Part shown: positions 8,666 through 17,947 of the stretch, in pieces | How positions within the stretch are numbered: the stretch's first letter is position 1 | How the letters are laid out: every line of letters starts with the position of its first letter | Made by a program: the position numbers and the translations under genes | The notes under the pieces: generated by a model | The model's input: only the letters and a program-made list of their open reading frames with translations | The model's database searches: none | Told to the model about the DNA's origin: nothing | Assembly (NCBI GenBank): GCA_041394845.1 | Contig: JAWKHL010000001.1 | Span: 806,001 to 870,000, forward strand | From: JAHCHG01 sp041394845 | Lineage (GTDB): Bacteria > Acidobacteriota > Blastocatellia > Pyrinomonadales > Pyrinomonadaceae | Reading direction: 5' to 3' | DNA length: 64,000 nucleotides

Positions 8666-9084
8666 TTAAAAAGGCAAAAAAAAATGCATTGGTCCGACCA
8701 AGGGCCAAGGTCGGGAAAGTTTAACCTTAAATCCAACTGAAAAAAAAGCCCCCCGCCCGAAAATAATTTTGATCATTCCTCCTAAAAAACAACTCACCCC
8801 CGATTCAGTTCTCTTTTTTGGGCGGGTCAATAAAATGGAGAAAATCCACAAAAATGTAGAGCTAAGCTCTTTACTGACAATCGTTTAGGAAATTTTAAAC
8901 TTTTCTGTCACAAAACCCGTAACCGGAGTGTTTCCAGCGTAGAAGGCTTAATAATTCATTCTTGTTTCTGGAAGTTTACCAGCCGTTTGCCGGTTGGAAA
9001 AAAGCCTTCAAATTCCAACCGGCAAACGCCCTTCGCATTTATAACAAACAGACGATCTTTCGTTTGTGTTTAGGGAGAATAATC
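8666..9084. other. Intergenic stretch without a supported gene
   Basis: AT-rich spacer between the terminator and the next TPR gene. It holds a small palindrome (AGAGCTAAGCTCT near 8860) and the long inverted repeat listed separately at 8984-9029. Short ORFs here lack ribosome sites and family features. No RNA gene was recognised. Confidence 0.6.
8984..9029. repeat. 16-bp perfect inverted repeat in a 5' leader
   Basis: CGTTTGCCGGTTGGAA (8984-8999) and its exact reverse complement (9014-9029) flank a 14-nt loop, 55 nt upstream of the ATG at 9085. No T-run follows, so a leader hairpin or protein-binding site is more likely than a terminator. Confidence 0.85.
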
Positions 9085-10029
9085 ATGAAAAAATTATACT
9101 TGTTCCTGGCAATCATCACTTTATCATTTACAGTCAACGCCCAGCTCAAAAGCAACGATTTTTTGTTGGAGGGGAGAAGCAACTTTTCCAACGAAAAAAA
9201 ATCTGCCAATTCTGAAAACAAAGGATCGACCGAAACACCGGATTTCGTCAAACTCAACGAGGCCGGGGTAAAAAAGGCGCTGGTGGAAAAGAATTACCCC
9301 GAGGCCATAGTTCTTTTTAATCAGGCCATCGAGGCCAACCCCAATTGTTTTGTTTGCCGTTACAATATCGGCCGCTCGCAGGTTAAGATCGGCAAATTAA
9401 ATGAGGCGGCCGAGATTTTCCGGAAACTGATCGAACAATGGCCCGATTTTGCCAACGCTCATTCAAGTCTGGGCGAAACCCTAAGCGAGAAAGGCCTTTT
9501 TCGGGAAAGCCTCGCTTCTTATGAAAAAGCCCTCAGTTTGAGCCCGGACGATTGCACCACGCTGACCAATTACGCCCTGTCGCTGCAAAACGTCGGAGAG
9601 TACAAAAAAGCCCTCGAATATCTGGATAAGGCCCTCAAAATCGATCCCGATCTCGCCGAAGCCCACAGCAATCGCGGCCTCACCCTTTTTGTCATGGGAC
9701 GCCAGAAAGATGCCCTGGTGAGTATGAAGAAGGCCTTTCAATTGAGGCCGGAGGTTCCCGAAATCCGAAATAATCTGGGAGTGATCCTCGATCATTTCGG
9801 GAAGAAAAAAGAAGCCTTGAAACATTTTGAGGAGGCGGTTCGATTGAAACCGGATTACGCCGAGGCCCAGTATAATCTGGCTCTCTGCTATCTGGAGAGG
9901 GGAGACCGGGACGCCGCTTACCGCCAGATGAAAACTCTGGAGGAAAGCAATTTTGAACTGGCCCAACAATTAAAAGGCGCCATTTGGGGCAAATATGTTG
10001 TCAATGCTCCTTCGCCAAACAATGACTAG
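9085..10029 (+). CDS. Exported TPR-repeat protein
   Basis: The 314-residue product starts at the ATG after AGGGAGAATAATC; the longer frame back to 8962 would bury the signal peptide MKKLYLFLAIITLSFTVNAQ. After a Ser/Asn/Glu-rich spacer, about seven TPR units run from residue 60 to 300 (NYALSLQNVGEYKKALEYLD; EAQYNLALCYLERGDRDAAY). No catalytic motif is visible. Likely a periplasmic scaffold or adaptor. A convergent terminator follows. Confidence 0.85.
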   Translation: MKKLYLFLAIITLSFTVNAQLKSNDFLLEGRSNFSNEKKSANSENKGSTETPDFVKLNEAGVKKALVEKNYPEAIVLFNQAIEANPNCFVCRYNIGRSQVKIGKLNEAAEIFRKLIEQWPDFANAHSSLGETLSEKGLFRESLASYEKALSLSPDDCTTLTNYALSLQNVGEYKKALEYLDKALKIDPDLAEAHSNRGLTLFVMGRQKDALVSMKKAFQLRPEVPEIRNNLGVILDHFGKKKEALKHFEEAVRLKPDYAEAQYNLALCYLERGDRDAAYRQMKTLEESNFELAQQLKGAIWGKYVVNAPSPNND

Positions 10030-10047
10030 CCTCCGACCGGCAACCTG

Positions 10048-10088
10048 AAAAAAAGGGGCATTGGGAAAGTTTGCCCCTTTTATTTTTT
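10048..10088. terminator. Bidirectional Rho-independent terminator
   Basis: AAAAGGGGCA (10051-10060) pairs with TGCCCCTTTT (10072-10081), with A- and T-runs on the two sides. It sits between the convergent TPR and DinB-like genes and overlaps the last codons of the latter. Confidence 0.88.
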
Positions 10089-10604
10089 CAAAATCGAGAG
10101 ATATTCCCTCCAGGGCCCGACATGTCCTTCATATTTGCCTGCCAGTACCGTTACGATCTGCCGGATGTGTGTCAGATCGTGAACCACCCAGGTGGCCAGT
10201 AACTCTTGCAGAGTCACCTCGCCGAGTTCGGGATGAATGCCTTTTAGTTTCAATTGATCTTCCTTTAAATCCCAGGAACGAAGTGTTTCGATATTTCTTT
10301 TTCTCAAATCCGCAAATTGATCGAGCAATTGAGAAAGGGTTTTACCCTTTGAAAGTTCAAATTGAGCGAAACGATCAAAGGGCTCGAATTCAAGGTTTTC
10401 CCCTTGTGCCAGAATGATTCGGGCGCGGAGGATCCAGTCGGTCTCCTCACCGTGAATAAAATGCCCGACAATATCAAAAGGCCCCCAATCCTGTCGGGCG
10501 TCCGGGTTAAAGATCCATTCCCGTGACAGGTCCTCAAGCAATGACCGAACCGTTTCCGGGGTCCGCTTCAGGATCTCAATTGATTTTTCCAACTCAAATT
10601 CCAT
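10080..10604 (-). CDS. DinB-like (YfiT/DinB_2) putative metal-dependent protein
   Basis: The 174-residue product has a four-helix-bundle pattern with the His residues expected for this superfamily: VGHFIHGEETDW in the second helix and HDLTHIRQ near the C-terminus, together a likely three-His metal site. Members include bacillithiol or mycothiol S-transferases and many uncharacterised proteins; the name comes from a Bacillus damage-inducible gene and does not imply DNA repair. AGGA stands before the ATG. The substrate is unknown. It is monocistronic, between a terminator and a repeat element. Confidence 0.82.
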   Translation of the reverse strand: MEFELEKSIEILKRTPETVRSLLEDLSREWIFNPDARQDWGPFDIVGHFIHGEETDWILRARIILAQGENLEFEPFDRFAQFELSKGKTLSQLLDQFADLRKRNIETLRSWDLKEDQLKLKGIHPELGEVTLQELLATWVVHDLTHIRQIVTVLAGKYEGHVGPWREYLSILKK

Positions 10605-10631
10605 AAAAAATCCTTTTTCAATAAAAGTGCC

Positions 10632-10970
10632 CGGGGCAATTGTAGTTACTCCTTAGCTGATCTTTGAAATTCACACAAATGGAATCTCCAGAAAAAAATA
10701 AAATCATATTTAGTCGGTGAAACCGACGTTATATTCCCCGCTTCGCCGCCCACGATGCAAATCGTGGGAATAATGTTGAAGATTGATAAAGCCATTGAAA
10801 ATGGCGACATAACCAATATGTCGCAAATTTGTTCCCATAACTAGCGGTATGGGCTACAAATATATCTTTAGTTTTCAACTGCTGAAATCGAAAACTAAAG
10901 ACATAAAGATATGTAAATAACAAATTTCAAAGATCAGCTAGGAAGTACCAAATTGTAAAATTGCCCCTAA
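10632..10970. repeat. Multi-hairpin repeat element with terminal inverted repeats (MITE/REP-like)
   Basis: A perfect 18-bp inverted repeat (10654-10671 and 10923-10940) encloses a chain of short hairpins: GTCGGT/ACCGAC near 10713-10727, CCCACGAT/ATCGTGGG at 10749-10768, GCCATT/AATGGC near 10791-10805, GCGACATA/TATGTCGC at 10804-10824, CCCATA/TATGGG at 10834-10853, and TCTTTAGTTTT/AAAACTAAAGA near 10864-10900. The outer arms extend imperfectly to GGGGCAATT (from 10633) and AATTGCCCC (to 10967). No gene is inside. This looks like a non-autonomous element or a REP cluster mobilised by a RAYT/IS200-type transposase encoded elsewhere (inference). Confidence 0.7.
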
Positions 10971-10977
10971 AGAAAAA

Positions 10978-12849
10978 TCACCTGTTCCCGTCCAGCAATT
11001 CGCGGGATTCCCTGAGCGATTCGGGACTCCCGATCAGGATCAAGGTGTCGCCTTTTTGGAGGATCGTGTCCCCGTGCGGAACCACCATTTCGCCCTGCCT
11101 TTGAATTCCGATCACGAGGGCATCTCCGGGGAGCCGGGTCCGGCGCAGGGAAATGCCTTCATAAGCGAAATTGTTTAGGATGACGTCGGCCAGATCGACA
11201 TTGTCCTTTTTATCGGAAAGCATTGCGAAGGCCGCCGGAAATTGTAAAGCTCCCTCAATGGCGATGGCCGAAGCGAGGGCTGGCTGGACGATCTGAACAC
11301 CCACCTCCTGCAAACGTTGAATGGTCTGGGGGTCATCGGAACGGGCGATGATGATCGGAACCTGAAAATTATTTTTTGCCAAACGGCAAACCTCCAGGAT
11401 CAGATCCTGATCCGGTGTGAGGGCGATCAAAGCGCGGGCATTTTCGATTCCGGCGGCCTTTAGGACCGTTTCTTTGGCCGGGTTTCCCGGAATGCTGTGG
11501 AAATTGTTGAGCTGGAAAAGCCTGATCTGTTCCTGATTTTTCCCGACAAAAATGATCTTTTCCCCGTCCTCGCGGAGTCTCTGACCGATCAGTTCGGCGA
11601 ATTGGTCGGTTCCGACAATGATGATGTCCTTGCGGGTTTTTAGTTTTGTCGGGGGCAAAATTCTCGAAAACAACAAAGGGGAAAAAGTACAGGTCAATAC
11701 CGCCACCAAGATGACCGCCGAGTTGGTCCCGGTTGAGATCAGCCCCAACTTCAGGGAAATGGCCGACGCGGCGATGATCAGGGAAAGCCTGGAAGAGAGG
11801 AGCATCCCCATCGCCAGGGTTTCCCGCCAGGAAAAAAGTTTCCGGTAAATGACGGCGGGCAAAAGTTTGACCAAATAAGCCGAAACCAAAAGAAAGGGAA
11901 TTAACAGAAATGCCCCGGGAGAAACGAGCAGGGAACTCAAATCGAATTCCGCCCCGACATTGATAAAGAAGATGGGGATAAAAAAACCGTAACCGATCGC
12001 ATCGAGTTTTCCGTGCAGGGGGGATTCGCGGCCCTGACTGCTGAAACTCACAATGACGCCGGCCAGAAAAGCGCCGAGGATGATTTCGACCCGGAGCGTA
12101 TCGGCCAGAACGACGCACAAAACCATTAATGCGATCGCCCCCCGAACACGGATCTGGGAGGTGGCGTGCGAGAGTTCCTTGATGATTTTCCCGAGCCCCG
12201 GAATGTTATTGAGCCACCGGCTGACGTTGATCGCCAGAAAGAACATTGCCAGCAGGACCATGAAAAGAAGAAGGTCGGCCGACAAACCCTGGCTGACCGC
12301 CGCGATGACGACGCTCAATAAAAGGAGGGTTACGAAATCGCTGACCAGTGCCGCCACCAGGGTCGATTGGCCGTAGGTAGTGTTGGTCAGACCTCTTTCC
12401 TTGAGCATCGGGACGACGATCCCGAGCGAGGTCGTGCTGAGAATCAGAGCCATCAGGATCGGGTTTTTGGTCAAGCCAAAGGAGGAGAGACCGAAACCGA
12501 TCAAAAGTGCCAGGGCGATCGTAAGAAGCAGGTAAAGAATCGCCAGCGGAAGGGGTTTTTCCAAAAGATCCGGTTTTTTGTTTTTTCCGATCGGGGAGGA
12601 AAGAGTATTAAAATTGACTTCAAGGCCGGAAAGGAACATTAAAATGGCAAATCCGAATTCGGACAAAAAGCTCAAAGTCGTGTTTGGTTGGACGACATTG
12701 TAACCGCTTTTCCCGATAACCATTCCGGCGATGATCTCTCCCACCACGATCGGAATGGTAATGAATTTGATCCGATTGGCCAGGAAAGGGACGATCAACG
12801 CCAGGAGGGTGATTATCAGTAATGAGATGAATGGGGAATTGTGTTCCAC
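10978..12849 (-). CDS. CPA2-family cation:proton antiporter with TrkA-N/TrkA-C domains (KefB/RosB-like)
   Basis: About 623 residues. The first 385 form 11-13 membrane helices with the CPA2 exchanger pattern (GEIIAGMVIGKSG, LGAFLAGVIVSF). A cytosolic RCK/TrkA-N nucleotide-binding domain (DIIIVGTDQFAELIGQRL) and a TrkA-C domain (GDALVIGIQRQGE...GDTLILIGS) follow. The family exchanges K+ or Na+ for H+ under nucleotide control. I place the start at GTG 12849 because GGAG stands 6 nt upstream; the TTG at 12861 has no ribosome site. It is divergent from der. Confidence 0.9.
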   Translation of the reverse strand: MEHNSPFISLLIITLLALIVPFLANRIKFITIPIVVGEIIAGMVIGKSGYNVVQPNTTLSFLSEFGFAILMFLSGLEVNFNTLSSPIGKNKKPDLLEKPLPLAILYLLLTIALALLIGFGLSSFGLTKNPILMALILSTTSLGIVVPMLKERGLTNTTYGQSTLVAALVSDFVTLLLLSVVIAAVSQGLSADLLLFMVLLAMFFLAINVSRWLNNIPGLGKIIKELSHATSQIRVRGAIALMVLCVVLADTLRVEIILGAFLAGVIVSFSSQGRESPLHGKLDAIGYGFFIPIFFINVGAEFDLSSLLVSPGAFLLIPFLLVSAYLVKLLPAVIYRKLFSWRETLAMGMLLSSRLSLIIAASAISLKLGLISTGTNSAVILVAVLTCTFSPLLFSRILPPTKLKTRKDIIIVGTDQFAELIGQRLREDGEKIIFVGKNQEQIRLFQLNNFHSIPGNPAKETVLKAAGIENARALIALTPDQDLILEVCRLAKNNFQVPIIIARSDDPQTIQRLQEVGVQIVQPALASAIAIEGALQFPAAFAMLSDKKDNVDLADVILNNFAYEGISLRRTRLPGDALVIGIQRQGEMVVPHGDTILQKGDTLILIGSPESLRESRELLDGNR

Positions 12850-12962
12850 GGCATACTCCAAAATAAAAAGACTACCACGTTCCCCCGCTTAAGACGAAAG
12901 GACCATTTCAACAATTAGCGAAAAAAAATCCGCCAGGAGCGGTTTGATACAAAAGGCTCTAA

Positions 12963-14336
12963 ATGGCTAAACTCTTTACTAATATGAGTTCGCCTCTGGT
13001 AGCAATAATCGGTCGGCCAAATGTCGGTAAATCAACACTTTTCAACCGTTTGACCGGAAGCCGCAAATCGATCGTCGGAAATGAACCGGGGATCACGCGG
13101 GACCGGATTTACGGATCCGTGGAATGGAAGGCCAAAAACTTTGAACTGGTCGATACGGGCGGGATCGTCCCGGACGACGAAGCGATCATTCCGGCCAATA
13201 TCTTCAAACAGGCCGCCAACGCCATCGCTCAGGCCCAGACGATCATCTGGGTGGTCGATGCTCGGGCCGGGGTAACGCCGCTCGATCAGGAGATCTCCGT
13301 TTTTCTCAGGAACATCGGAAAACCGGTTTTTATCGCCGCCAACAAGGCCGAATCGCGCAAGGTCGAAGAAGAGGCGGGGGAATTTCATCTGTTCGGGTTC
13401 GAACTGGTCCCGATCTCGGCCGAACAGGGGAACAATATCGGCGATCTTCTGGATCAGGTTTTCGAGGTTCTCCAGTTTGATGAAAGGTTGGCCGAAGAGG
13501 ACCGGAACGAGATCAAACTGGCCATCATCGGTCGGCCCAACGTCGGAAAATCCTCCTTGCTCAACAAACTTTTGGGAGAAGAGCGGGTGATCGTTTCGCC
13601 GATCGCCGGAACAACCCGCGATTCGGTCGATACGAGCCTGACGGTCGATGGGCAGAAGTTTCTTTTGATCGACACCGCCGGAATCCGCCGAAAGGGTAAA
13701 ACGACCGAGATGGCCGAAAAACTCTCGGTCATCATGGCCCGCAAATCGCTCGATAGGGCCGATGTCGCCGTTCTGGTGATCGACGCCGTCGAAGGGGTCA
13801 GCCATCTCGACGCCAGCATCGCCGGATACGCGCTCGAATCGGGTTGCAGTTTGATCATCGCGGTCAATAAATGGGACGCTCTCGAAGAAAAGGAAACCGG
13901 AACCGCAAGCGAATTCGAGCGCAATTTGCGGTATAAGCTGAAATTCCTCGATTGGGCTCCGGTCGTAACCATTTCCGCATTGACCGGACAGCGCGTCAGC
14001 CGCCTTTTGCCGATCGTCGTCAAGGCCAACGAAGCCCGCAACCGGCGGATTCCGACCTCCAAATTAAATCAGTTTTTCGAAGAAAACATTTCCCAACCGA
14101 AGGTCGGGGGCGGAGCCGCACCGGGCAAAGGCGGAAGAGTCCGCCTGCACGTTCAATTCATCACCCAATCGGGGATCCGCCCCCCGTTTTTCGTCATTTT
14201 CACCTCTGGCGGAGCGGGAAAGGCCGGTTTGCATTTTTCCTATCTTCGGTACATCGAAAACCGCCTCCGGGAAAATTTCGATTTTTTCGCCACACCGATC
14301 CGTTTGAAGGAAAGGCATAAAAGAACCAAAAAGTGA
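12963..14336 (+). CDS. der: Ribosome biogenesis GTPase Der (EngA)
   Basis: The 457-residue protein has two tandem GTPase domains, each with a GRPNVGKS G1 motif (residues about 17-24 and 190-197), DTGG/DTAG G3 motifs and NKxE/NKWD G4 motifs, plus a C-terminal KH-like domain. This arrangement is unique to Der, which assists 50S ribosomal subunit assembly. Length matches the family. A Met at 12984 is an alternative start; neither has a strong ribosome site. Confidence 0.97.
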   Translation: MAKLFTNMSSPLVAIIGRPNVGKSTLFNRLTGSRKSIVGNEPGITRDRIYGSVEWKAKNFELVDTGGIVPDDEAIIPANIFKQAANAIAQAQTIIWVVDARAGVTPLDQEISVFLRNIGKPVFIAANKAESRKVEEEAGEFHLFGFELVPISAEQGNNIGDLLDQVFEVLQFDERLAEEDRNEIKLAIIGRPNVGKSSLLNKLLGEERVIVSPIAGTTRDSVDTSLTVDGQKFLLIDTAGIRRKGKTTEMAEKLSVIMARKSLDRADVAVLVIDAVEGVSHLDASIAGYALESGCSLIIAVNKWDALEEKETGTASEFERNLRYKLKFLDWAPVVTISALTGQRVSRLLPIVVKANEARNRRIPTSKLNQFFEENISQPKVGGGAAPGKGGRVRLHVQFITQSGIRPPFFVIFTSGGAGKAGLHFSYLRYIENRLRENFDFFATPIRLKERHKRTKK

Positions 14337-14392
14337 TCTTGAAAGCGAAATTTGAACGGGGAATCGGTAAAAGCACTAAACCTTAAAAAAAA

Positions 14393-14421
14393 TTGACATA
14401 TCGCCGAACACGCTTCATAAT
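14393..14421 (+). promoter_or_regulatory. Sigma70-type promoter of the succinate dehydrogenase operon
   Basis: A perfect TTGACA (14393-14398) and CATAAT (14416-14421) are separated by 17 bp, about 80 nt upstream of the sdhC start. GGAGGTG stands shortly before the ATG. Confidence 0.75.
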
Positions 14422-14502
14422 CTTCAAAGTCAAGCAACAAAAGAAGTTTCCATTGTAATAACTGAAAGATAAACGGCATTTGGAGGTGTTTTAGAAGAAA
14501 AT

Positions 14503-15300
14503 ATGTCTTCCGTGACTGTTCCTTTAAAACGGCGTTCGTTCGGTGAAACCCGCCGGAAAGGCCTCTGGTGGATCTATCCCGCTTTGGTCTTCATGGGTTT
14601 GTCGGCCTTCGTCGTTTATTCGACCTGGGCGGCGTTTCAGGGCGAACATTACCGTTTCGGCAATTATCTCTCACCATTTTATTCGCCCGAGCTATTCGGG
14701 TCGGCCCGGGCATTTTTCGGCCCGAAACCCGATTGGATTCCCGATTGGCTACCATTTTCACCGGCTCTTTTGATTCTTTGGGCGCCGGCCGGTTTCCGGC
14801 TAACCTGTTATTACTACCGGGGCGCTTATTACAAGGCTTTCTGGGCCGATCCGCCATCCTGTGCCGTCGGCGAACCGCGCACCGGTTACCGGGGCGAGCG
14901 AAAATTCCCGCTGATCCTGCAAAACATTCACCGCTATTTTCTTTATCTGGCGCTGATCTTTCTGATCTTTCTGGCCTACGACGTTTACGAGGCCCTGTGG
15001 TTTACAGATGCGGCCGGGCGGACGACTTTCGGCATCGGGTTGGGAACGATCATTCTGGCCGCCAACGTCTTTTTCCTCGGCGGTTACACCTTCAGTTGTC
15101 ACTCGCTGAGGCATCTGGTCGGCGGTGGGTGCGATGAGATCTCGAAATTTCCTGTCCGGCAAAGGGCTTACAATTGCGTTTCCTGCCTCAACCGAAGGCA
15201 TATGCTGTGGGCCTGGTGCAGTCTGTTCGTGGTCGGTTTTTCGGACATTTACATCCGGCTTTGTTCGATGGGAATTTGGAGCGACTGGAGAATCTTTTAA
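14503..15300 (+). CDS. sdhC: Succinate dehydrogenase cytochrome b subunit
   Basis: The 265-residue integral membrane protein has about five hydrophobic helices and several His residues able to ligate heme (for example NIHRYFLYLAL, FSCHSLRHLVGG, NRRHMLWAW). It anchors the SdhAB catalytic dimer and passes electrons to quinone. There is no separate SdhD, as in single-anchor complexes. A Cys-rich patch (CVSCLNRRH) near the C-terminus is unusual. sdhA follows after 10 nt, confirming the operon. The subunit identity rests on membrane topology and context more than on sequence motifs. Confidence 0.85.
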   Translation: MSSVTVPLKRRSFGETRRKGLWWIYPALVFMGLSAFVVYSTWAAFQGEHYRFGNYLSPFYSPELFGSARAFFGPKPDWIPDWLPFSPALLILWAPAGFRLTCYYYRGAYYKAFWADPPSCAVGEPRTGYRGERKFPLILQNIHRYFLYLALIFLIFLAYDVYEALWFTDAAGRTTFGIGLGTIILAANVFFLGGYTFSCHSLRHLVGGGCDEISKFPVRQRAYNCVSCLNRRHMLWAWCSLFVVGFSDIYIRLCSMGIWSDWRIF

Positions 15301-15310
15301 AACCTGATAT

Positions 15311-17122
15311 ATGGCGGAATACTTAACATTCGAACATGATGTGTTGGTGATCGGAGCGGGCGGAGCCGGTTTGCGGGCGGCGATCGAGGCTTCGGCGGCG
15401 GGAGTTTCGGTCGGTCTGGTGTGCAAATCCCTGCTCGGCAAGGCTCACACCGTCATGGCCGAGGGCGGCATGGCGGCCTCGTTGGCCAATGTCGATGACC
15501 GGGACAATTGGAAGGTGCATTTTTCCGACACGATGCGCGGAGGACAATATTTGAACAACTGGCGGATGGCCGAACTCCACGCCAGGGAAGCTCCCGACCG
15601 GGTGCGCGAACTGGAAGCCTGGGGCGCGGTTTTCGACCGGACCAAGGACGGGCGGATCCTCCAGAGAAATTTCGGCGGTCATAAATACCCGCGGCTGGCT
15701 CACGTCGGCGACCGGACGGGGCTGGAAATGATCCGCACCTTGCAGGACCACGGCATTCATCAGGGGATTGAGGTTCATATGGAATGCACCGTCATCACTC
15801 TTCTGATGGACGGCGAAAGGGTGGCCGGCGCTTTTGCCTATGACCGGGAACGAGGGAGATTTCGAATTTTTAAGGCCAAGGCCGTCATTCTGGCCACGGG
15901 CGGGATCGGCCGCGCCTTTAAGATCACATCGAACAGCTGGGAATACACCGGCGACGGTCATTCGCTGGCCTATCACGCGGGAGCGGAGTTGATCGATATG
16001 GAATTCGTTCAGTTTCATCCGACCGGAATGGTCTTCCCGCCGAGCGTCAAGGGAATTCTGGTTACCGAAGGTGTTCGCGGCGAGGGCGGCATCCTGAAGA
16101 ACAGCGACGGCAAACGGTTTATGTTCGAGGACATCCCCGACCTTTACAAGGATCAGACGGCCGACAATCCGGAAGAGGGCTGGCGCTACACGCAGGGCGA
16201 TAAAAACGCCCGTCGCCCGCCAGAACTCCTGACCCGCGATCACGTCGCCCGGTGCATCGTCCGCGAGATCAAGGACGGGCGGGGAAGTCCGAACGGCGGC
16301 GTTTTTCTGGACATCGCCTGGATCAAGGAAAAACTGCCGAACGCCGAAGAGCATATCAAGAAAAAACTGCCGAGCATGTATCACCAGTTCAAACAACTGG
16401 CCGACATCGACATCACCAAAGTGCCGATGGAGGTCGGTCCGACCACTCATTACGTGATGGGCGGAATTCGGGTCGATTCCGAAACGCAGATGTCGAGCGT
16501 TCCGGGATTGTTCGCCGCCGGAGAATGCGCGGCGGGGCTTCACGGTGCAAATCGGCTCGGCGGAAATTCTCTTTCCGATCTTCTGGTTTTCGGCAAAAGA
16601 GCGGGGGAGTTTGCCGCCGTTTTCGTCAAGGAAAACCCGGAAACGTCTGTGGATCAGGGACAGGTCGATGAAGCCGCGGCTCTGGCATTGAGTCCGTTTG
16701 GGGGCAAGGAGGGTGAGAATCCCTATCAGATCCAGCAGGACTTGCAGGATATGATGCAGGATCTGGTCGGCATCGTCCGCAACGAGGAGGAGATGCTCCG
16801 GGCTTTGGAGGGGATCGACGAACTAAAAAAACGGGCCGAAAGGGTGTCGGTGACCGGAAACGTCGAGTTTAATCCGGGTTGGCACACGGCGCTCGATCTC
16901 AATAACCTGTTGACCGTTTCCGAAGCCGTGGCCCGTTCGGCCGTTGAGCGCAAGGAAAGCCGCGGGGCCCAGTTCCGGGAGGATTTCCCGCAAAAGGAAA
17001 AAGATTTCAGCACCTTTAATATTTCGGTCAAAAGGGACGCCGACGGGAATATGAAAATTTCCCGGATCCCGATTCCCGAAATGACCGAGGAATTGAAACA
17101 GATCATCGAGGAAATGGGTTAA
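15311..17122 (+). CDS. sdhA: Succinate dehydrogenase/fumarate reductase flavoprotein subunit
   Basis: The 603-residue protein shows the FAD dinucleotide-binding motif GAGGAGLRAAIEA near the N-terminus, the SdhA segment HTVMAEGGM, the substrate-site region EFVQFHPTGM, and a late HGANRLGGNSLSDLLVFG motif that closes the FAD site. It oxidises succinate to fumarate (or the reverse) on the cytoplasmic face. It is the second gene of the operon and is followed by sdhB. Confidence 0.97.
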   Translation: MAEYLTFEHDVLVIGAGGAGLRAAIEASAAGVSVGLVCKSLLGKAHTVMAEGGMAASLANVDDRDNWKVHFSDTMRGGQYLNNWRMAELHAREAPDRVRELEAWGAVFDRTKDGRILQRNFGGHKYPRLAHVGDRTGLEMIRTLQDHGIHQGIEVHMECTVITLLMDGERVAGAFAYDRERGRFRIFKAKAVILATGGIGRAFKITSNSWEYTGDGHSLAYHAGAELIDMEFVQFHPTGMVFPPSVKGILVTEGVRGEGGILKNSDGKRFMFEDIPDLYKDQTADNPEEGWRYTQGDKNARRPPELLTRDHVARCIVREIKDGRGSPNGGVFLDIAWIKEKLPNAEEHIKKKLPSMYHQFKQLADIDITKVPMEVGPTTHYVMGGIRVDSETQMSSVPGLFAAGECAAGLHGANRLGGNSLSDLLVFGKRAGEFAAVFVKENPETSVDQGQVDEAAALALSPFGGKEGENPYQIQQDLQDMMQDLVGIVRNEEEMLRALEGIDELKKRAERVSVTGNVEFNPGWHTALDLNNLLTVSEAVARSAVERKESRGAQFREDFPQKEKDFSTFNISVKRDADGNMKISRIPIPEMTEELKQIIEEMG

Positions 17123-17154
17123 AAGCGGGGAAAAAGGAAATTTAAAAATAAAAA

Positions 17155-17901
17155 ATGAAAACAGCAACATTTAGGATTTGGCGCGGCGACAGGGAGGGCG
17201 GTGATTTTGTCGAATACACGACCGGTATCAGTGAAGGGATGGTGGTTCTGGATGTGGTGCTGAAAATTCAGGCCGAGCAGGCCAACGATCTGGCCTGCCG
17301 GTGGAACTGCAAGGCCGGAAAATGCGGATCGTGTTCGGCGGAGATCAACGGGACGCCCCGCTTGATGTGCATGACGCGGCTCAACAGCATTCCGATCGAA
17401 GATCCGGTAACTGTGGAACCGATGCATACCTTTCCCTTAAAGAAGGATCTGGTGACGGATGTTTCCTGGAATTTCGAGGTCAAGAAAAAGATCAAAAAAT
17501 TCAAACCCCGCCCGCCCGATGCCGATGACGGAACCTGGCGGATGGCCCAGGCGGACGTCGAACGGGTTCAGGAGTTTCGCAAATGCATCGAGTGTTTTTT
17601 GTGTCAGGATGTCTGCCACGTTTTGCGCGATCATCACAAACACGAGGAATTCATCGGCCCCCGTTTTCTGGTTTACGCCGCCGCCCTTGAGATGCATCCC
17701 CTCGACACCGAGGACCGGCTCTCCGATCTGAAGGACGAATCGAACATCGGTTATTGCAACATCACCAAATGCTGTACAAAGGTTTGTCCCGAGGAGATAA
17801 CCATCACGGACAACGCCATCATTCCGCTGAAAGAACGAGTGGTCGATGAATTTTACGATCCGATCAAACGGTTTATCAAGATCTTCCGCTCGAAAAAATA
17901 A
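17155..17901 (+). CDS. sdhB: Succinate dehydrogenase/fumarate reductase iron-sulfur subunit
   Basis: The 248-residue protein contains Cys sets for three clusters: the N-terminal ferredoxin-like CRWNCKAGKCGSC for [2Fe-2S], CIECFLCQDVC for [4Fe-4S], and CNITKCCTKVCPEE, which supplies ligands for [3Fe-4S]. It carries electrons from FAD to the membrane anchor. Spacing to sdhA is 32 nt. Confidence 0.96.
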   Translation: MKTATFRIWRGDREGGDFVEYTTGISEGMVVLDVVLKIQAEQANDLACRWNCKAGKCGSCSAEINGTPRLMCMTRLNSIPIEDPVTVEPMHTFPLKKDLVTDVSWNFEVKKKIKKFKPRPPDADDGTWRMAQADVERVQEFRKCIECFLCQDVCHVLRDHHKHEEFIGPRFLVYAAALEMHPLDTEDRLSDLKDESNIGYCNITKCCTKVCPEEITITDNAIIPLKERVVDEFYDPIKRFIKIFRSKK

Positions 17902-17947
17902 AAGTTTCGGATTTGAGAAAAACCGGACAATTGAAACGGAGCGAATT

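Noticed and set aside
10080..10604. DNA-damage function for the DinB-like gene
   Set aside because: The DinB_2/YfiT fold is a metal-dependent enzyme family unrelated to DNA polymerase IV, and no SOS box is visible.
10700..10905. CRISPR-like array
   Set aside because: The hairpins differ from each other and are not regularly spaced direct repeats; there are no cas genes.
15323..16543. Open frame of 406 codons opposite sdhA
   Set aside because: Antisense shadow of a firmly identified gene; no start signal or motif.
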